From: Flavobacteriales bacterium
GTDB lineage: Bacteria; Bacteroidota; Bacteroidia; Flavobacteriales; ECT2AJA-044
DNA: 35,482 nt
Direction: 5' to 3'
NCBI GenBank assembly: GCA_021296215.1
Contig: JAGWBA010000017.1
Coordinates: forward strand, 1-35,482
Below are positions 1 to 8,209 of the stretch, piece by piece. Numbering within the stretch: the first letter of the stretch is position 1; each line of letters starts with the position of its first letter. The translations under genes were made by a program, and so were the position numbers. The notes beneath the pieces are model-generated. The model was not told where the DNA came from, made no database searches, and saw only the letters and a list, made by a program, of their open reading frames with translations.

Positions 1-23
1 TCAGTAAACTTTGACTTCTTCAT
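1..23 (-). CDS. IS3-family transposase OrfA, first seven codons only
   Basis: The ATG at 23-21 opens a minus-strand frame reading M-K-K-S-K-F-T before the window ends. Many IS3-family OrfA proteins (helix-turn-helix subunits of the DDE transposase) begin MKKS(K/R)FTE. The next codon starts with GA, so Glu or Asp follows. The call rests on seven residues plus the inverted-repeat-like sequence just upstream, so it is tentative. If right, OrfB would lie beyond the left edge. Confidence 0.4.
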
Positions 24-78
24 AATCAACAATTTAAAATTATACTTTTAAACTGTCTCGTTTTTGGGGAAGTTTACC
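1..78 (-). mobile_element. End of an IS3-family insertion sequence, cut by the window edge
   Basis: Read on the minus strand, positions 78 to about 51 give GGTAAACTTCCCCAAAAACG followed by AGACAGTTT. This resembles the terminal inverted repeats of IS3-family elements, which commonly contain a CCCCAAAAA block followed by GACAGTTT. About 28 bases further on, an ATG opens a frame reading MKKSKFT, which matches the usual start of IS3-family OrfA proteins. Two independent signals in the right order and spacing support the call. The exact outer end is uncertain because the expected terminal TG is not clear. The element would extend left of position 1. Confidence 0.5.
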
Positions 79-130
79 TTTCATTGGTTGGAATAAGAAA
101 GATAACAGTTAATGGAATTGAAAGATAGAT

Positions 131-457
131 GCCAATCTCCGGGCCCCGGGTTTTAACCCGAGGTTGTGCAGTTGAATCATTAATGATGAAAAGAAATAGC
201 ACACGGATGCAATACAGCCCCGGGCTGAAGCCCGGGGATCAATGCGTTCAATATTTAACGACAATCCCTAATGAAAAAAAGACCCCCGGCCCCGGGTTAA
301 AACCCGGGATCGTGCAGTTGAATCATTAATGCTTAATAAGCAATAGCACACGGATGCAATACAGCCCCGGGCTGAAGCCCGGGGATCAATGCGTTGAATT
401 TTTGAAGGCAATCTCCTAATAGAAGCAAGACCTTTGGCCCCAGGCTTCAGCCCGGGG
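131..457. repeat. Tandem array of REP-like GC-rich palindromes
   Basis: Five palindromes of 18-20 bases lie in a row: 144-163 (one mismatch), 218-237 (perfect arms, loop GA), 291-308 (perfect arms, loop AA), 365-384 (perfect, identical to 218-237) and 438-457 (one mismatch, opposite orientation, loop TC). They sit in a unit of about 146 bases holding one CCCGGGTT-type and one CCCCGGGCT-type palindrome. Flanks repeat too: GTGCAGTTGAATCATTAATG occurs at about 312-331 and, with one change, at 166-185; GCACACGGATGCAATACAGC occurs at 199-218 and 345-364. The arrangement resembles bacterial interspersed mosaic elements built from REP sequences. In other bacteria such palindromes are spread by RAYT transposases; none is visible here. 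Confidence 0.85.
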
Positions 458-484
458 TTAAATATATCAAGCTAGAGAGAAGAA

Positions 485-612
485 CGTCGTTGAGAAACGA
501 GACTGCGCAGTGCGCCGACCCTTGCTGGTGCGGGGAGCTTTCAACAAAATGAAACCCTGCACGCTATGCGTGAATACGGCTCTTTCTCTTTTCGGCCTTC
601 GCGCAAGCGCGA
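485..612. repeat. Degenerate palindrome-rich stretch with a possible tRNA 3'-end relic
   Basis: This gene-free stretch holds several short palindromes: ACTGCGCAGT at 502-511, ACGC-TAT-GCGT at 561-571 and TCGCGC-AA-GCGCGA at 599-612. Positions 541-560 are the reverse complement, with two mismatches, of 646-665 next to the tRNA gene. Read on the minus strand, about 525-488 also resembles the 3' half of the tRNA-Gly downstream of it: CAAGGGTCGG, a palindromic middle, then CTCGTTTCTC. No convincing ORF is present. It may be an old duplication of the tRNA-Gly 3' end, or chance similarity in repeat-rich DNA. Confidence 0.35.
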
Positions 613-620
613 GTCCTCAA

Positions 621-655
621 AGAAAAAGCCCCGAAGGTTTTACCTCCAGGGCTTC
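621..655 (-). terminator. Rho-independent terminator of tRNA-Gly
   Basis: On the minus strand, just after the tRNA, AAGCCC (654-649) pairs with GGGCTT (631-626), with an inner four-pair helix closing the loop, and a T-rich tract follows at 625-621. The position 10 bases beyond the tRNA 3' end fits a terminator for that transcript. Confidence 0.75.
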
Positions 656-664
656 ATTTTGTTG

Positions 665-737
<73 letters not shown>

Positions 738-752
738 GTTGTTAAGAGGTCG

Positions 753-782
753 CAAATTTAATACAATTTTATCTTTCGGCAA
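753..782 (-). promoter_or_regulatory. Bacteroidota-type promoter of tRNA-Gly
   Basis: On the minus strand, TTG (782-780) is followed by a 19-base spacer and TAAATTTG (760-753). This fits the Bacteroidota consensus TTG-N17-23-TAnnTTTG recognised by the primary sigma factor. Transcription would start a few bases before the tRNA 5' end at 737. It is the best promoter match in the window. Confidence 0.75.
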
Positions 783-790
783 GAATCTTT

Positions 791-3409
791 TTACCCTCCC
801 ACCATTTTTTTGATCTCATTGAGCTTCATGAGTGCTTCGACCGGTGTAAGGTTGTTGATGTCGGTCTTGATCAACTCTTCTTTGATGTTTTGAAGCATGG
901 GATCATCGAGCTGGAAGAAACTGAGTTGCATTTCACCTGACATATCCTTCAGGACTTCGCGAGCGGCATCACCGCTATTCCCGGCAAGGTCTTCGGCGTG
1001 ACTCTGCTCGAGCTGACTCAGTATTTGCTTACTGCGATCGACCACGGCCACCGGCATACCAGCCATCTGCGCTACATGGATTCCGAAGCTGTGATTGCTC
1101 CCACCCGGCACCAACTTCCTTAAGAAAATGATCTTTTTGTCCACCTCGCGCACACTAACATTGAAATTGACGATCCTATCGAACCGATCTCTCATCTCGT
1201 TAAGTTCGTGATAATGCGTTGCGAACAAGGTTTTGGCCTTGGTCGGGTGCTCGTGCAAGAATTCCGCAATACTCCAGGCGATCGAAATACCATCATAGGT
1301 ACTCGTTCCCCGTCCGATCTCATCCAACAAGATTAAACTCCGCTCGCTCAGATTGTTCAGAATACTGGCGGTTTCGTTCATCTCGACCATGAAGGTCGAT
1401 TCACCCAACGAAATATTATCGCTCGCCCCTACCCGAGTGAAGACTTTGTCGACCAGCCCCAGCTTGGCCGCGTCGGCCGGAACAAAACTGCCCATCTGGG
1501 CCATTAAACTGATCAGTGCCGTTTGTCTCAGCAGGGCACTCTTACCCGACATATTGGGCCCGGTGATCATCATGATCTGTTGCTCGTCGCGATCGAGCCG
1601 AATATCATTACTCACATATTGCTCACCTAACGGCAACTGTCGCTCGATCACGGGATGACGCCCTGCATCGATGGCGATCGCGAACTCCTCGTTCATTTCA
1701 GGCCGCACATATCGGCTTTCCTCTGCCAATACAGCCAGCCCATTCAAAGCATCGAGCCGGGCAAGCTGATAAGCATCGTTTTGAATAGGTTCGATGTAAT
1801 CGGCCAATCGAGATACCAACGCTCCGTACAGATTGCTTTCCAAAGCCAAGATCCGCTCTTCGGCACCCAAGATCTTACTCTCCAGCTCCTTCAACTCCTC
1901 GGTGATGTATCGCTCCGCACTGACCAAGGTCTGCTTCCGCACCCACTCCTCGGGAACCTTGTCCTTAAAGGTATTTCGCACCTCTAAATAATACCCAAAA
2001 ACGTTATTAAAGGCCACCTTCAAAGAGGTTATTCCGGTCTTTTCGGCCTCCCGCTGCTGTAGCTCTAACAAATACTTTTTACCGTTTGCAACGATCTCGC
2101 GCAATTCGTCGAGCTCCTTCGAAACGCCATCGGCAATGACCCCGCCTTTGCTCACTTGCACGGGCGGATTCTCCTTCAGGTGCTCCGCAATGATCTTTTG
2201 GAGCGACGAACAGGGGTTCAACTCCTCGCCGATCTGTTTCAACGAACGGGGCTCAGCACATTCCGCGAACTCTTTGATCGGCTCTAGAGCCACGAGCGAT
2301 CTGTGGAGCTGATTCATCTCCCGCGGGTTGATCCGCGCCGTACTGACCTTAGAAACCAATCGTTCCAAGTCGCCGATCTCTTTTAGCTGCCCGGCGATCA
2401 AATCGCGCCGTTGAGGCGCCCCCACTAAAAATTCAACGACTTCGTGTCGATCCAAAATGGGCTGCATTTCCTTCAGCGTTAGGGCGATCCAGCGCTTCAT
2501 TAAACGGGCGCCCATCGGACTAATGGTCCGATCCATAATATCAAGTAGGGTAACACCGTCTTCGTGGGGCGTAAAAAGCAGCTCCAAATTGCGAATGGTA
2601 AAGCGATCCATCCACACGTATTTCTCCTCTTCTACGCGGCGTACCCGGCGGATGTGCGCCAACTGGTCGTGCTGCGTATCGGCGAGGTAATGCAAGGCGG
2701 CACCCGCGGCAATGATGCCGTAATCGCAGTGATCGACTCCGTACCCTTTTAAATTCTTTACCCCGAAATGCTTGAGGAGTGTTTCGCGCGCGAAACCGGA
2801 TTGAAACACCCAATCCTCAAGCGCATACGTGTAGTAGCGAGATCCAAAGGTCTCTTGAAAGTCTTTTTTGTACTTCTTCTCGTGCAGCACCTCCTTTGGC
2901 GCAAAACTCTGAAGCAATTTGTCAATATAGTCCGGACGGCCTTCGGCCAGAAGGAATTCTCCCGTGCTTATGTCCAGAAACGACACGCCCAAGGTCACAC
3001 CACCCATATGAACGGCAGCAAGCCAGTGGTTACTGCGGTTATCGAGCACCTGATCGCTGTAAGTCACCCCCGGCGTTACGAGTTCGGTCACTCCCCGGTC
3101 CACGATCTTTTTACCCTTGGTGGGCTCTTCGAGCTGATCGCAAATGGCTACGCGCTGACCCGCCTTCACCAGCTTGGGTAAATAAGTATCCAAGGAATGG
3201 TGGGGAAAACCCGCCAAGGCCACTTCCGAAGCCGACCCGTTGGCACGTTTGGTCAGCGTAATGCCGAGAATTTTAGAAGTCTTGACCGCATCGTCGCCAA
3301 AGGTCTCATAAAAGTCGCCCACGCGAAACAACAGCAAGGCATCGGGATACTTCCCTTTGATGCCGTAGTACTGTTTCATTAATGGGGTCTCGCTCTTCTT
3401 CTTGGCCAC
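791..3409 (-). CDS. mutS: DNA mismatch repair protein MutS
   Basis: MutS recognises base mismatches and small loops as a dimer and, after ATP binding, recruits MutL. The 872 residues are full length for the family. The mismatch-reading motif G-D-F-Y-E-T-F lies at 31-37, with the wedge Phe at 33 and Glu at 35. The connector, lever and clamp domains fill the middle. The ATPase follows, with Walker A GPNMSGKS at 617-624, the signature STFMVEM near 672 and Walker [13 protein letters not shown] at 693-704. QLSFF at 828-832 resembles a beta-clamp-binding motif. The start is a GTG; it is kept because the TPLMKQY segment before the alternative ATG (residue 11) is typical of Bacteroidota MutS. It is divergent from the methyltransferase at 3454. 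Confidence 0.97.
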   Translation of the reverse strand: MAKKKSETPLMKQYYGIKGKYPDALLLFRVGDFYETFGDDAVKTSKILGITLTKRANGSASEVALAGFPHHSLDTYLPKLVKAGQRVAICDQLEEPTKGKKIVDRGVTELVTPGVTYSDQVLDNRSNHWLAAVHMGGVTLGVSFLDISTGEFLLAEGRPDYIDKLLQSFAPKEVLHEKKYKKDFQETFGSRYYTYALEDWVFQSGFARETLLKHFGVKNLKGYGVDHCDYGIIAAGAALHYLADTQHDQLAHIRRVRRVEEEKYVWMDRFTIRNLELLFTPHEDGVTLLDIMDRTISPMGARLMKRWIALTLKEMQPILDRHEVVEFLVGAPQRRDLIAGQLKEIGDLERLVSKVSTARINPREMNQLHRSLVALEPIKEFAECAEPRSLKQIGEELNPCSSLQKIIAEHLKENPPVQVSKGGVIADGVSKELDELREIVANGKKYLLELQQREAEKTGITSLKVAFNNVFGYYLEVRNTFKDKVPEEWVRKQTLVSAERYITEELKELESKILGAEERILALESNLYGALVSRLADYIEPIQNDAYQLARLDALNGLAVLAEESRYVRPEMNEEFAIAIDAGRHPVIERQLPLGEQYVSNDIRLDRDEQQIMMITGPNMSGKSALLRQTALISLMAQMGSFVPADAAKLGLVDKVFTRVGASDNISLGESTFMVEMNETASILNNLSERSLILLDEIGRGTSTYDGISIAWSIAEFLHEHPTKAKTLFATHYHELNEMRDRFDRIVNFNVSVREVDKKIIFLRKLVPGGSNHSFGIHVAQMAGMPVAVVDRSKQILSQLEQSHAEDLAGNSGDAAREVLKDMSGEMQLSFFQLDDPMLQNIKEELIKTDINNLTPVEALMKLNEIKKMVGG

Positions 3410-3435
3410 TGTTACTCCCGCTTTGGTTACCTTTG
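3402..3435 (+). promoter_or_regulatory. Putative promoter of the SpoU-type methyltransferase
   Basis: TACCTTTG at 3428-3435 matches the -7 consensus TAnnTTTG, and TTG at 3402-3404 lies 23 bases upstream, the upper limit of usual spacing. The -33 element falls in the first codons of the divergent mutS. The start codon is at 3454. Confidence 0.5.
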
Positions 3436-3453
3436 TGCGCAGTCCACGAATAT

Positions 3454-3993
3454 ATGAGAAAACTAAGGATTCACGAGCTCGATCGCCTATCGCCCGCCGA
3501 CTTTAAAGGTTCGGAAAAGGTACCCGTTATCGCGGTGCTCGATAACATCCGCAGCCTCCACAACGTAGGCTCGGTGTTCCGCACCGCCGACGCGTTCCGA
3601 CTCGAAGCCGTGTACCTCTGCGGCATCACTGCGCAACCCCCGCATCGCGAGATCGAAAAGACCGCCCTCGGAGCCACCGAAACCGTGCAGTGGCAGTACT
3701 TCAACGACACTTTAGAGGCTGTTAAGGCCCTGCGGGCCGATGGGTTCCTTTGCGTGGCGGTTGAACAGGTGGAGCAAAGTGTCGACCTGCGCGACTGGCA
3801 ACCCCATCCGACCGATAAGGTCGCCCTAATTCTCGGAAACGAAGTAAAAGGGGTTCAGCAAAAGGTCATCGATCAATGCGATTCCGCTGTCGAGATTCCT
3901 CAGTTTGGAACCAAGCACTCCTTGAATGTGAGTATTTCGAGCGGAATAGTACTCTGGGAAGCGGTTAAGCCCTTTTTATTGAGACTCCACTAA
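3454..3993 (+). CDS. TrmH/SpoU-family RNA 2'-O-methyltransferase
   Basis: The protein belongs to the knotted SPOUT methyltransferases that place a methyl group from S-adenosylmethionine on a ribose 2'-OH of tRNA or rRNA. Of 179 residues, motif 1 ([14 protein letters not shown]) lies at 31-44, motif 2 ([10 protein letters not shown]) at 126-135 and motif 3 ([10 protein letters not shown]) at 155-164; together they form the trefoil-knot cofactor site. It is short, with no N-terminal substrate-binding domain, like many TrmH-family members; the target RNA cannot be read from sequence. A longer frame opens at 3382, but its extra 24 residues overlap mutS and look unlike the family, so the ATG at 3454 is chosen. 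Its stop overlaps the stop of the convergent pyruvate kinase gene. Confidence 0.92.
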   Translation: MRKLRIHELDRLSPADFKGSEKVPVIAVLDNIRSLHNVGSVFRTADAFRLEAVYLCGITAQPPHREIEKTALGATETVQWQYFNDTLEAVKALRADGFLCVAVEQVEQSVDLRDWQPHPTDKVALILGNEVKGVQQKVIDQCDSAVEIPQFGTKHSLNVSISSGIVLWEAVKPFLLRLH

Positions 3994-5454
3994 GATTGTA
4001 GAACGCGTTCGGCTACGTTCAATTTGCGCATGGCCGGTCGACGATGGTATTGGTGTGAACTCATTTTAGTGAGTATATCGCTCAAGGTACGCAGGCTGTT
4101 CAATATGTATTTGCCTTTGTTCAGCATCACGCATTCGGCCCTGATACCCGCCGCGGAATCGGTGATCTCGGCCCGGGTCGGTATGCCTTGCTTGGTTAGC
4201 TTTTCAAGGACTTGCGTGGCCCAAATGGTCGGAATCCAACCCGCTTCGGCCAACCAAAGTATCTCTTCTTGAACCTCGGCCAAGCGCTCCCAACCGACCT
4301 CCAAGCCCAAATCGCCTCGGGCGATCATGAGCCCGATGCGCTTGTGCCGCATCAAAGCGAGTAAAATTATGGGCAAGTCTTCAAAGGCACTCACCGTCTC
4401 GATCTTGACGACCAATCCGACCTCATGCATGCCGCGCGCCTCCATTTCGTCGATGATCTGATGCACGTCCGAAGCGTTATTCACAAAGCTCAAACCGACC
4501 ACATCGGCATGATCCTTCAAAAAATCCAGATCATTGATGTCCTTGGCGGTGGCCGCCTTTAATTTCAATCCCCATCCCCGGGAAATTCACCCCTTTCTCT
4601 GGCTTGAGCTTGCGCGACGGTTTATCGGTGTAGGTGATCTCGATCTCAACTCCTTCATCGGACACCGAAATCACTTCACCGTGAACCACACCGTCATCGA
4701 ACAAGATACGCTTACCTACCTCAAGCCCAACGAAGGCCTTTTTAGGCCTCACGGTCATGTAACCTTTTACGTAATGTCCCTTTTCGTAAGGATACTTCGA
4801 TATGAATAAGCGGTCCCCGGGCTTCACGGCCAGCGCTTTGACCGAACTTCGCTGTTTATCGAACAGCTCTTTGATGCGGATCTTCGGGCCCGAGAGGTCG
4901 AAGTACACACTGCACGATTCCCCCGTTTCTTCGCTGGCCAATCGGAGCGATTCGAGCATTTCGGTCCATTCGAGTTCGCTATCGTGACCGCAGTTGATAC
5001 GCACCACCGACATGCCCGATAGCAGCAAATCGGCGAATTCACTAGATGTATTATTCATTTGGCTCGACAAGGTCACCATGATGTGGGGCGACCACGTATC
5101 GCGGTGGCCAAAAAGTGCATCGGCCCGCTCTTTCATGCAACGTGCCGGGTGCACTTTTTGAACAGGTACCGGAATATCGTTGCACTGATCTTCGGAAAGC
5201 CAATGCAGCACCAAGTTCAAATTGTCGAGTACGCGGGCTTCTGAATTCCGCAATGAAGATAAACCTATGGAAGTGAGGTGTTCTTGAAGCAATTGGTGAT
5301 CTATGGCCCTCAGGGCCAAATAATGAATCAGATTCTGAGCCGCACCTCGGTGATCCGGATGTACGCGCTCCAATCGCCGCATTTGCTGCTCTTCCACCTT
5401 TAGGATGTAGTTGCGCAGCTCTATCAATTCAGCCCTGATGCCTTTGAGATCCAT
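3990..5454 (-). pseudogene. Atypical pyruvate kinase, interrupted by a one-base frameshift
   Basis: Pyruvate kinase transfers phosphate from phosphoenolpyruvate to ADP. The first frame (5454 down to 4531) begins with about 110 helical residues containing NLIHYLALRAIDHQLL and LTSIGLSSLRNSEARVL, an N-terminal domain seen only in atypical pyruvate kinases. The barrel follows, with VRINCGHD, DLSGPKIRI and GVNFPG. Frame is lost between 4585 and 4552. The second frame (to 3990) continues in register with AATAKDINDLDFL, VGLSFV, the catalytic Lys in VVKIE, ARGDLG, ATQVLEKL, PTRAEI and VMLNKGKYI. It stops soon after, so the usual C-terminal allosteric domain is absent. Removing one base restores a protein of about 487 residues. 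The start is the ATG at 5454; a TTG lies 21 bases upstream. It could be a true pseudogene or a sequencing error. Confidence 0.85.
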
Positions 5455-5532
5455 GGGACTCCGAGTTTGTCCCAAGTGTAGTTCGCACAGCGCATCAAAA
5501 GCAATGACTTCTGTTACGTTTTCGTAAAAAAA

Positions 5533-5561
5533 GAAAGCCCCTCCGAATCGGAGGGGCTTTC
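5533..5561 (-). terminator. Strong terminator after the OmpA-like gene
   Basis: The arms GAAAGCCCCTCCGA and TCGGAGGGGCTTTC are perfectly complementary around one central base, giving about 12 physical pairs and a five-base loop. On the minus strand a T-rich tract follows at 5532-5526. It lies 23 bases after the stop codon at 5585. Confidence 0.92.
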
Positions 5562-5584
5562 GATGGTTCCTTGATCTTTCGCCC

Positions 5585-6940
5585 TTACTTCACTTCGAAA
5601 TCTACGCGGCGGTTGATCTTGTTTTGTCCGTCGGCCAACGGGTCGGTCTCTCCTTTTCCGGCAACCTCCATTCGGCTCATATCGATTCCGTAGTACTTGT
5701 TCAAATGATCAACCACAGATTGAGCTCGGGCTTTAGCCAATTTTTCGTTGTACTTTTCGCTACCGGTCTTGTCGGCGTGACCCACGATGCGGATCTGGGC
5801 GTCCGGATTCATTTTCAAAGCACGAGCTACAGCAGCCAAACGCTCGTAGTTAGCGTAACTGATGGTGCTGCTTTCCAATGCGAAGTAAATACTCGGCAAG
5901 TACGCTCCGTTGAGCTCTCCTGAAGGAATGGTTACCCCCTGGAAGTTCACCAATTCTCCGGCCGGAGTGTTAGGCTCGCGGTCACGACTATCGGGTACTC
6001 CGTCGCCATCCGTATCTTTTTCACGTCCATCAGGAGTCACAGAAGCACCTTTAGGCGTAAATGGATCTTCATCAACGTGATCGGGCACTCCGTCACCGTC
6101 GATGTCGAAGGCGCGCCCACGTCCGTCTACCGCTACACCCGCAGGGGTATTGTTCTCGGCATCGTACATGTCGGCAACTCCATCGCCGTCACTGTCTTTT
6201 GAGATCTCATCAACGGTAGTCTGCATGTTGGTGAGATCCATGTACATTTGGTCCATTGGGTTTACCCAGTCGGCAGATTGCTCTTTTTTACCGAAGATAT
6301 AACCCACTCCAAGGCTGGTGTACAGGTATCCATCCGTAGCTGTTCCCCTAGGCACACCATTGAGGTAGTCTGAATTTGAGAAACGATAAGTACTGTTCAA
6401 ATCCAAGAAAAAATTATCGTTCAGCTTCCACATGGCGCCCAATCCGATAGGCATAACCCAAGAAGTCTGAGCCTCTGGATCATCGCTTACGTTATCCATG
6501 GCATCGTAAATTGTAGCATCGTGGCTATTTAAACCAATACCGGCGTTCAAATACATACGGAATCGCTGGTTGCTCTTGCGTGATAAAGTGAGGTTGGTCA
6601 AATTGATCGTTCCCTGAGCTGTGAAGTCCATAATCGATAACTCTCCCCATTCTCCGCTGGAGACTCCACCGGTTGCAGTTCCGAAGATCCCTTGAATTCG
6701 CAAGCCAAACAAGTGATTGAATTGCTTGTTGATATTCAATCCATAACCAAGATCAAATCCTACATTTTCATTAAGTCCATCAGTCAAAAAGCCATTTCCG
6801 TCACCAAAACCGTACAAATTACCAACGTGGAGCTGCACAGACCAAGTATTGTAATCATCTTTGATTTTCGAGGTTCCCTGAGCATGGACTGCCGTTGTCA
6901 TGATAAATAATGACGCTAAGAAGAAGGCTGCCTTTTTCAT
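5585..6940 (-). CDS. OmpA-family outer membrane protein with TSP3 repeats
   Basis: This 451-residue protein probably ties the outer membrane to peptidoglycan. A signal peptide (MKKAAFFLASLFIMTTAVHA) is followed by about 200 residues of alternating, aromatic-rich strands typical of an OmpA-like beta-barrel. Residues about 249-326 hold thrombospondin type 3-like calcium-binding repeats (D-x-D-G-D-G-V-x-D at three places). The C-terminal 100 residues form an OmpA/MotB domain, with GHADKTGSEKYNEKLAKARAQ and a final NRRVDFEV; the conserved Asp and Arg that hold diaminopimelate are present. The frame is open to 7027, but the ATG at 6940 starts a clean signal peptide and follows a -7 box. It ends at its own terminator, so it is probably monocistronic. 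Confidence 0.94.
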   Translation of the reverse strand: MKKAAFFLASLFIMTTAVHAQGTSKIKDDYNTWSVQLHVGNLYGFGDGNGFLTDGLNENVGFDLGYGLNINKQFNHLFGLRIQGIFGTATGGVSSGEWGELSIMDFTAQGTINLTNLTLSRKSNQRFRMYLNAGIGLNSHDATIYDAMDNVSDDPEAQTSWVMPIGLGAMWKLNDNFFLDLNSTYRFSNSDYLNGVPRGTATDGYLYTSLGVGYIFGKKEQSADWVNPMDQMYMDLTNMQTTVDEISKDSDGDGVADMYDAENNTPAGVAVDGRGRAFDIDGDGVPDHVDEDPFTPKGASVTPDGREKDTDGDGVPDSRDREPNTPAGELVNFQGVTIPSGELNGAYLPSIYFALESSTISYANYERLAAVARALKMNPDAQIRIVGHADKTGSEKYNEKLAKARAQSVVDHLNKYYGIDMSRMEVAGKGETDPLADGQNKINRRVDFEVK

Positions 6941-6975
6941 TCTATTTAATTGTATGTTTTCAACATTATTGACGA

Positions 6976-6983
6976 CAAAGTTA
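6976..6983 (-). promoter_or_regulatory. -7 element of the OmpA-like gene
   Basis: The minus strand reads TAACTTTG, a full match to TAnnTTTG, about 36 bases before the chosen ATG at 6940. No TTG at the right -33 distance is seen, so the element is incomplete. Its place supports the shorter start. Confidence 0.5.
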
Positions 6984-7041
6984 ATGTTTCTCGGGAGTTT
7001 CTCGGGGATCGCTCCATTTTTTGTCAACGCCTGAATGTGAA

Positions 7042-7680
7042 TTAATCGAGACTCAAAATGGACATTCCCTCAGGGTATTTTTGGTTCATTTTCTCGAGAA
7101 TGCGCTCGTATACTTTTCGATCGCCCACGAAATCCAAAGACCCCAGCTCCAACACCACAACGGACAAAGTGCGCTGTTGTTTCAAGAACTGAAAATAACT
7201 TGCTTGTACCTCCTCCAAATAGCTGTCCGGAATACTTTGCTCGTATTCCCTACCCCGCATTTTGATTTGCCGCTGGAGTTCGCCGACGCCTCGGTGTAGA
7301 TATACGAGCAGATCGGGTTTGGGGATTTGGCGATACATCAAATTGAATACGCGGCGGTACAATTCGAATTCGTCGCGCGACAGATTCACCTCGGCAAAGA
7401 TCAGCGACTTCAACACAAAGTAATCGCTGACCGTAAAGGTGCTGAACAGGTCGGCCGATGGCAGTTCATCACTCAATTGCTGAAAGCGCTCGGCCAAAAA
7501 ACTCATCTCGAGCGGAAAGGCGTACTTCTCGCGGTCCTCGTAGAATTTCGGCAAAAAAGGGTTGTCCGAAAACTGCTCCAATACCAGCTTACCACCGTGG
7601 TCACTCGCGATCATCTCGGACAGCGAGGTCTTGCCCGCACCGATATTCCCCTCTATGGCTATGTAGTTATAAGGTCCCAA
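7042..7680 (-). CDS. Deoxynucleoside kinase-family protein (first paralogue)
   Basis: Deoxynucleoside kinases phosphorylate salvaged deoxynucleosides. The 212 residues carry the P-loop GNIGAGKT at 11-18, the catalytic-base region LEQFSDNPFLPKFY with Glu35, and the LID arginines in RGREYEQSI at 142-150. The usual DRS/DRT motif after the fourth strand is replaced by VSDYF at 84-88, so substrate choice may differ from the paralogue at 13996-14610. The start is a TTG at 7680 inside the end of folK, a 14-base overlap, so translation is probably coupled to folK. The two genes form a minus-strand pair. Confidence 0.88.
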   Translation of the reverse strand: MGPYNYIAIEGNIGAGKTSLSEMIASDHGGKLVLEQFSDNPFLPKFYEDREKYAFPLEMSFLAERFQQLSDELPSADLFSTFTVSDYFVLKSLIFAEVNLSRDEFELYRRVFNLMYRQIPKPDLLVYLHRGVGELQRQIKMRGREYEQSIPDSYLEEVQASYFQFLKQQRTLSVVVLELGSLDFVGDRKVYERILEKMNQKYPEGMSILSLD

Positions 7681-8140
7681 CCTCCGTCAATTTTTCTGCA
7701 CCTTCCGGAACAACGAATTTCTCACCCTGCGGGTGGATGCGCATCAGGGGAACCATAACGAACGCCCTACTCTGCATTCGCGGATGCGGTAAGGTGAGCC
7801 GGTCACTTTTCCAGCCGCCGCCCGACCACATCAACAGGTCCATATCGATGGGGCGATCCGACCATACCTCCCCATCCGCCCGTTGAGGGCGCCCCCGCAA
7901 CGATTCGCCTTGTAGCACGTAAGCCAATGCCGCCTCGGGATTGAGCTCCGTGCGCCAGTGAACTACCGCATTTTCGAAGCTGTTGTCGCTATGGAAGCCT
8001 TCGGGCGAATTCGCAAAGCGGGCCGATTTGGCCGTAACCGCGCCGCGCTGCTCCAAATAAGCGACCGCCCAGCGTAAATGTTCGGCTTTGTCGCCCAAAT
8101 TGGAACCCAGGGCCACGTAATATTCGTTCAGGTGTTCCAC
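7667..8140 (-). CDS. folK: 2-amino-4-hydroxy-6-hydroxymethyldihydropteridine pyrophosphokinase
   Basis: FolK transfers pyrophosphate from ATP to 6-hydroxymethyl-7,8-dihydropterin, the step before dihydropteroate synthase in folate synthesis. Family motifs appear in order: YVALGSNLGDK at the start, SPEGFHSDNSFENAVV, the metal and ATP site DRPIDMDLLMW, and LPHPRMQSRAFVMVPL. From the GTG at 8140 the protein has 157 residues, a normal length. An upstream ATG at 8194 adds 18 residues unlike the family and would leave only 15 bases to the divergent sppA, so the GTG is preferred. However, a TATATTTG box at 8152-8145 would put the transcript start almost on this codon, so the start remains uncertain. 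Confidence 0.88.
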   Translation of the reverse strand: MEHLNEYYVALGSNLGDKAEHLRWAVAYLEQRGAVTAKSARFANSPEGFHSDNSFENAVVHWRTELNPEAALAYVLQGESLRGRPQRADGEVWSDRPIDMDLLMWSGGGWKSDRLTLPHPRMQSRAFVMVPLMRIHPQGEKFVVPEGAEKLTEVGTL

Positions 8141-8144
8141 GAGG

Positions 8145-8152
8145 CAAATATA
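8145..8152 (-). promoter_or_regulatory. -7-like element before folK
   Basis: The minus strand reads TATATTTG, a perfect match to TAnnTTTG. It lies directly before the GTG at 8140, which would give an almost leaderless message. No TTG at the right -33 spacing was found, so this may be chance. Confidence 0.3.
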
Positions 8153-8209
8153 GGTTTCTACCGTAGGCCGATAATTGCTATTTTCGCTTAGCACTCAAAA
8201 AGTTTTAAC

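Noticed and set aside
129-329. 66-codon open frame across the palindrome array
   Set aside because: It reads through repeated palindromes and is rich in Pro and Gly from CCCGGG repeats; it is a by-product of the repeat, not a gene.
131-457. CRISPR array
   Set aside because: The palindromes alternate between two types, the intervening sequences are themselves repeated rather than unique spacers, and no cas gene is present.
2779-3261. 160-codon plus-strand frame opposite mutS
   Set aside because: It is antisense to the conserved N-terminal part of mutS and has a low-complexity Pro/Arg/Ser composition.
4531-4568. Programmed ribosomal frameshift in pyruvate kinase
   Set aside because: The needed shift is +1; no slippery codon with a starved or stop codon, and no stimulatory structure, is visible. 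A one-base insertion or sequence error is simpler.
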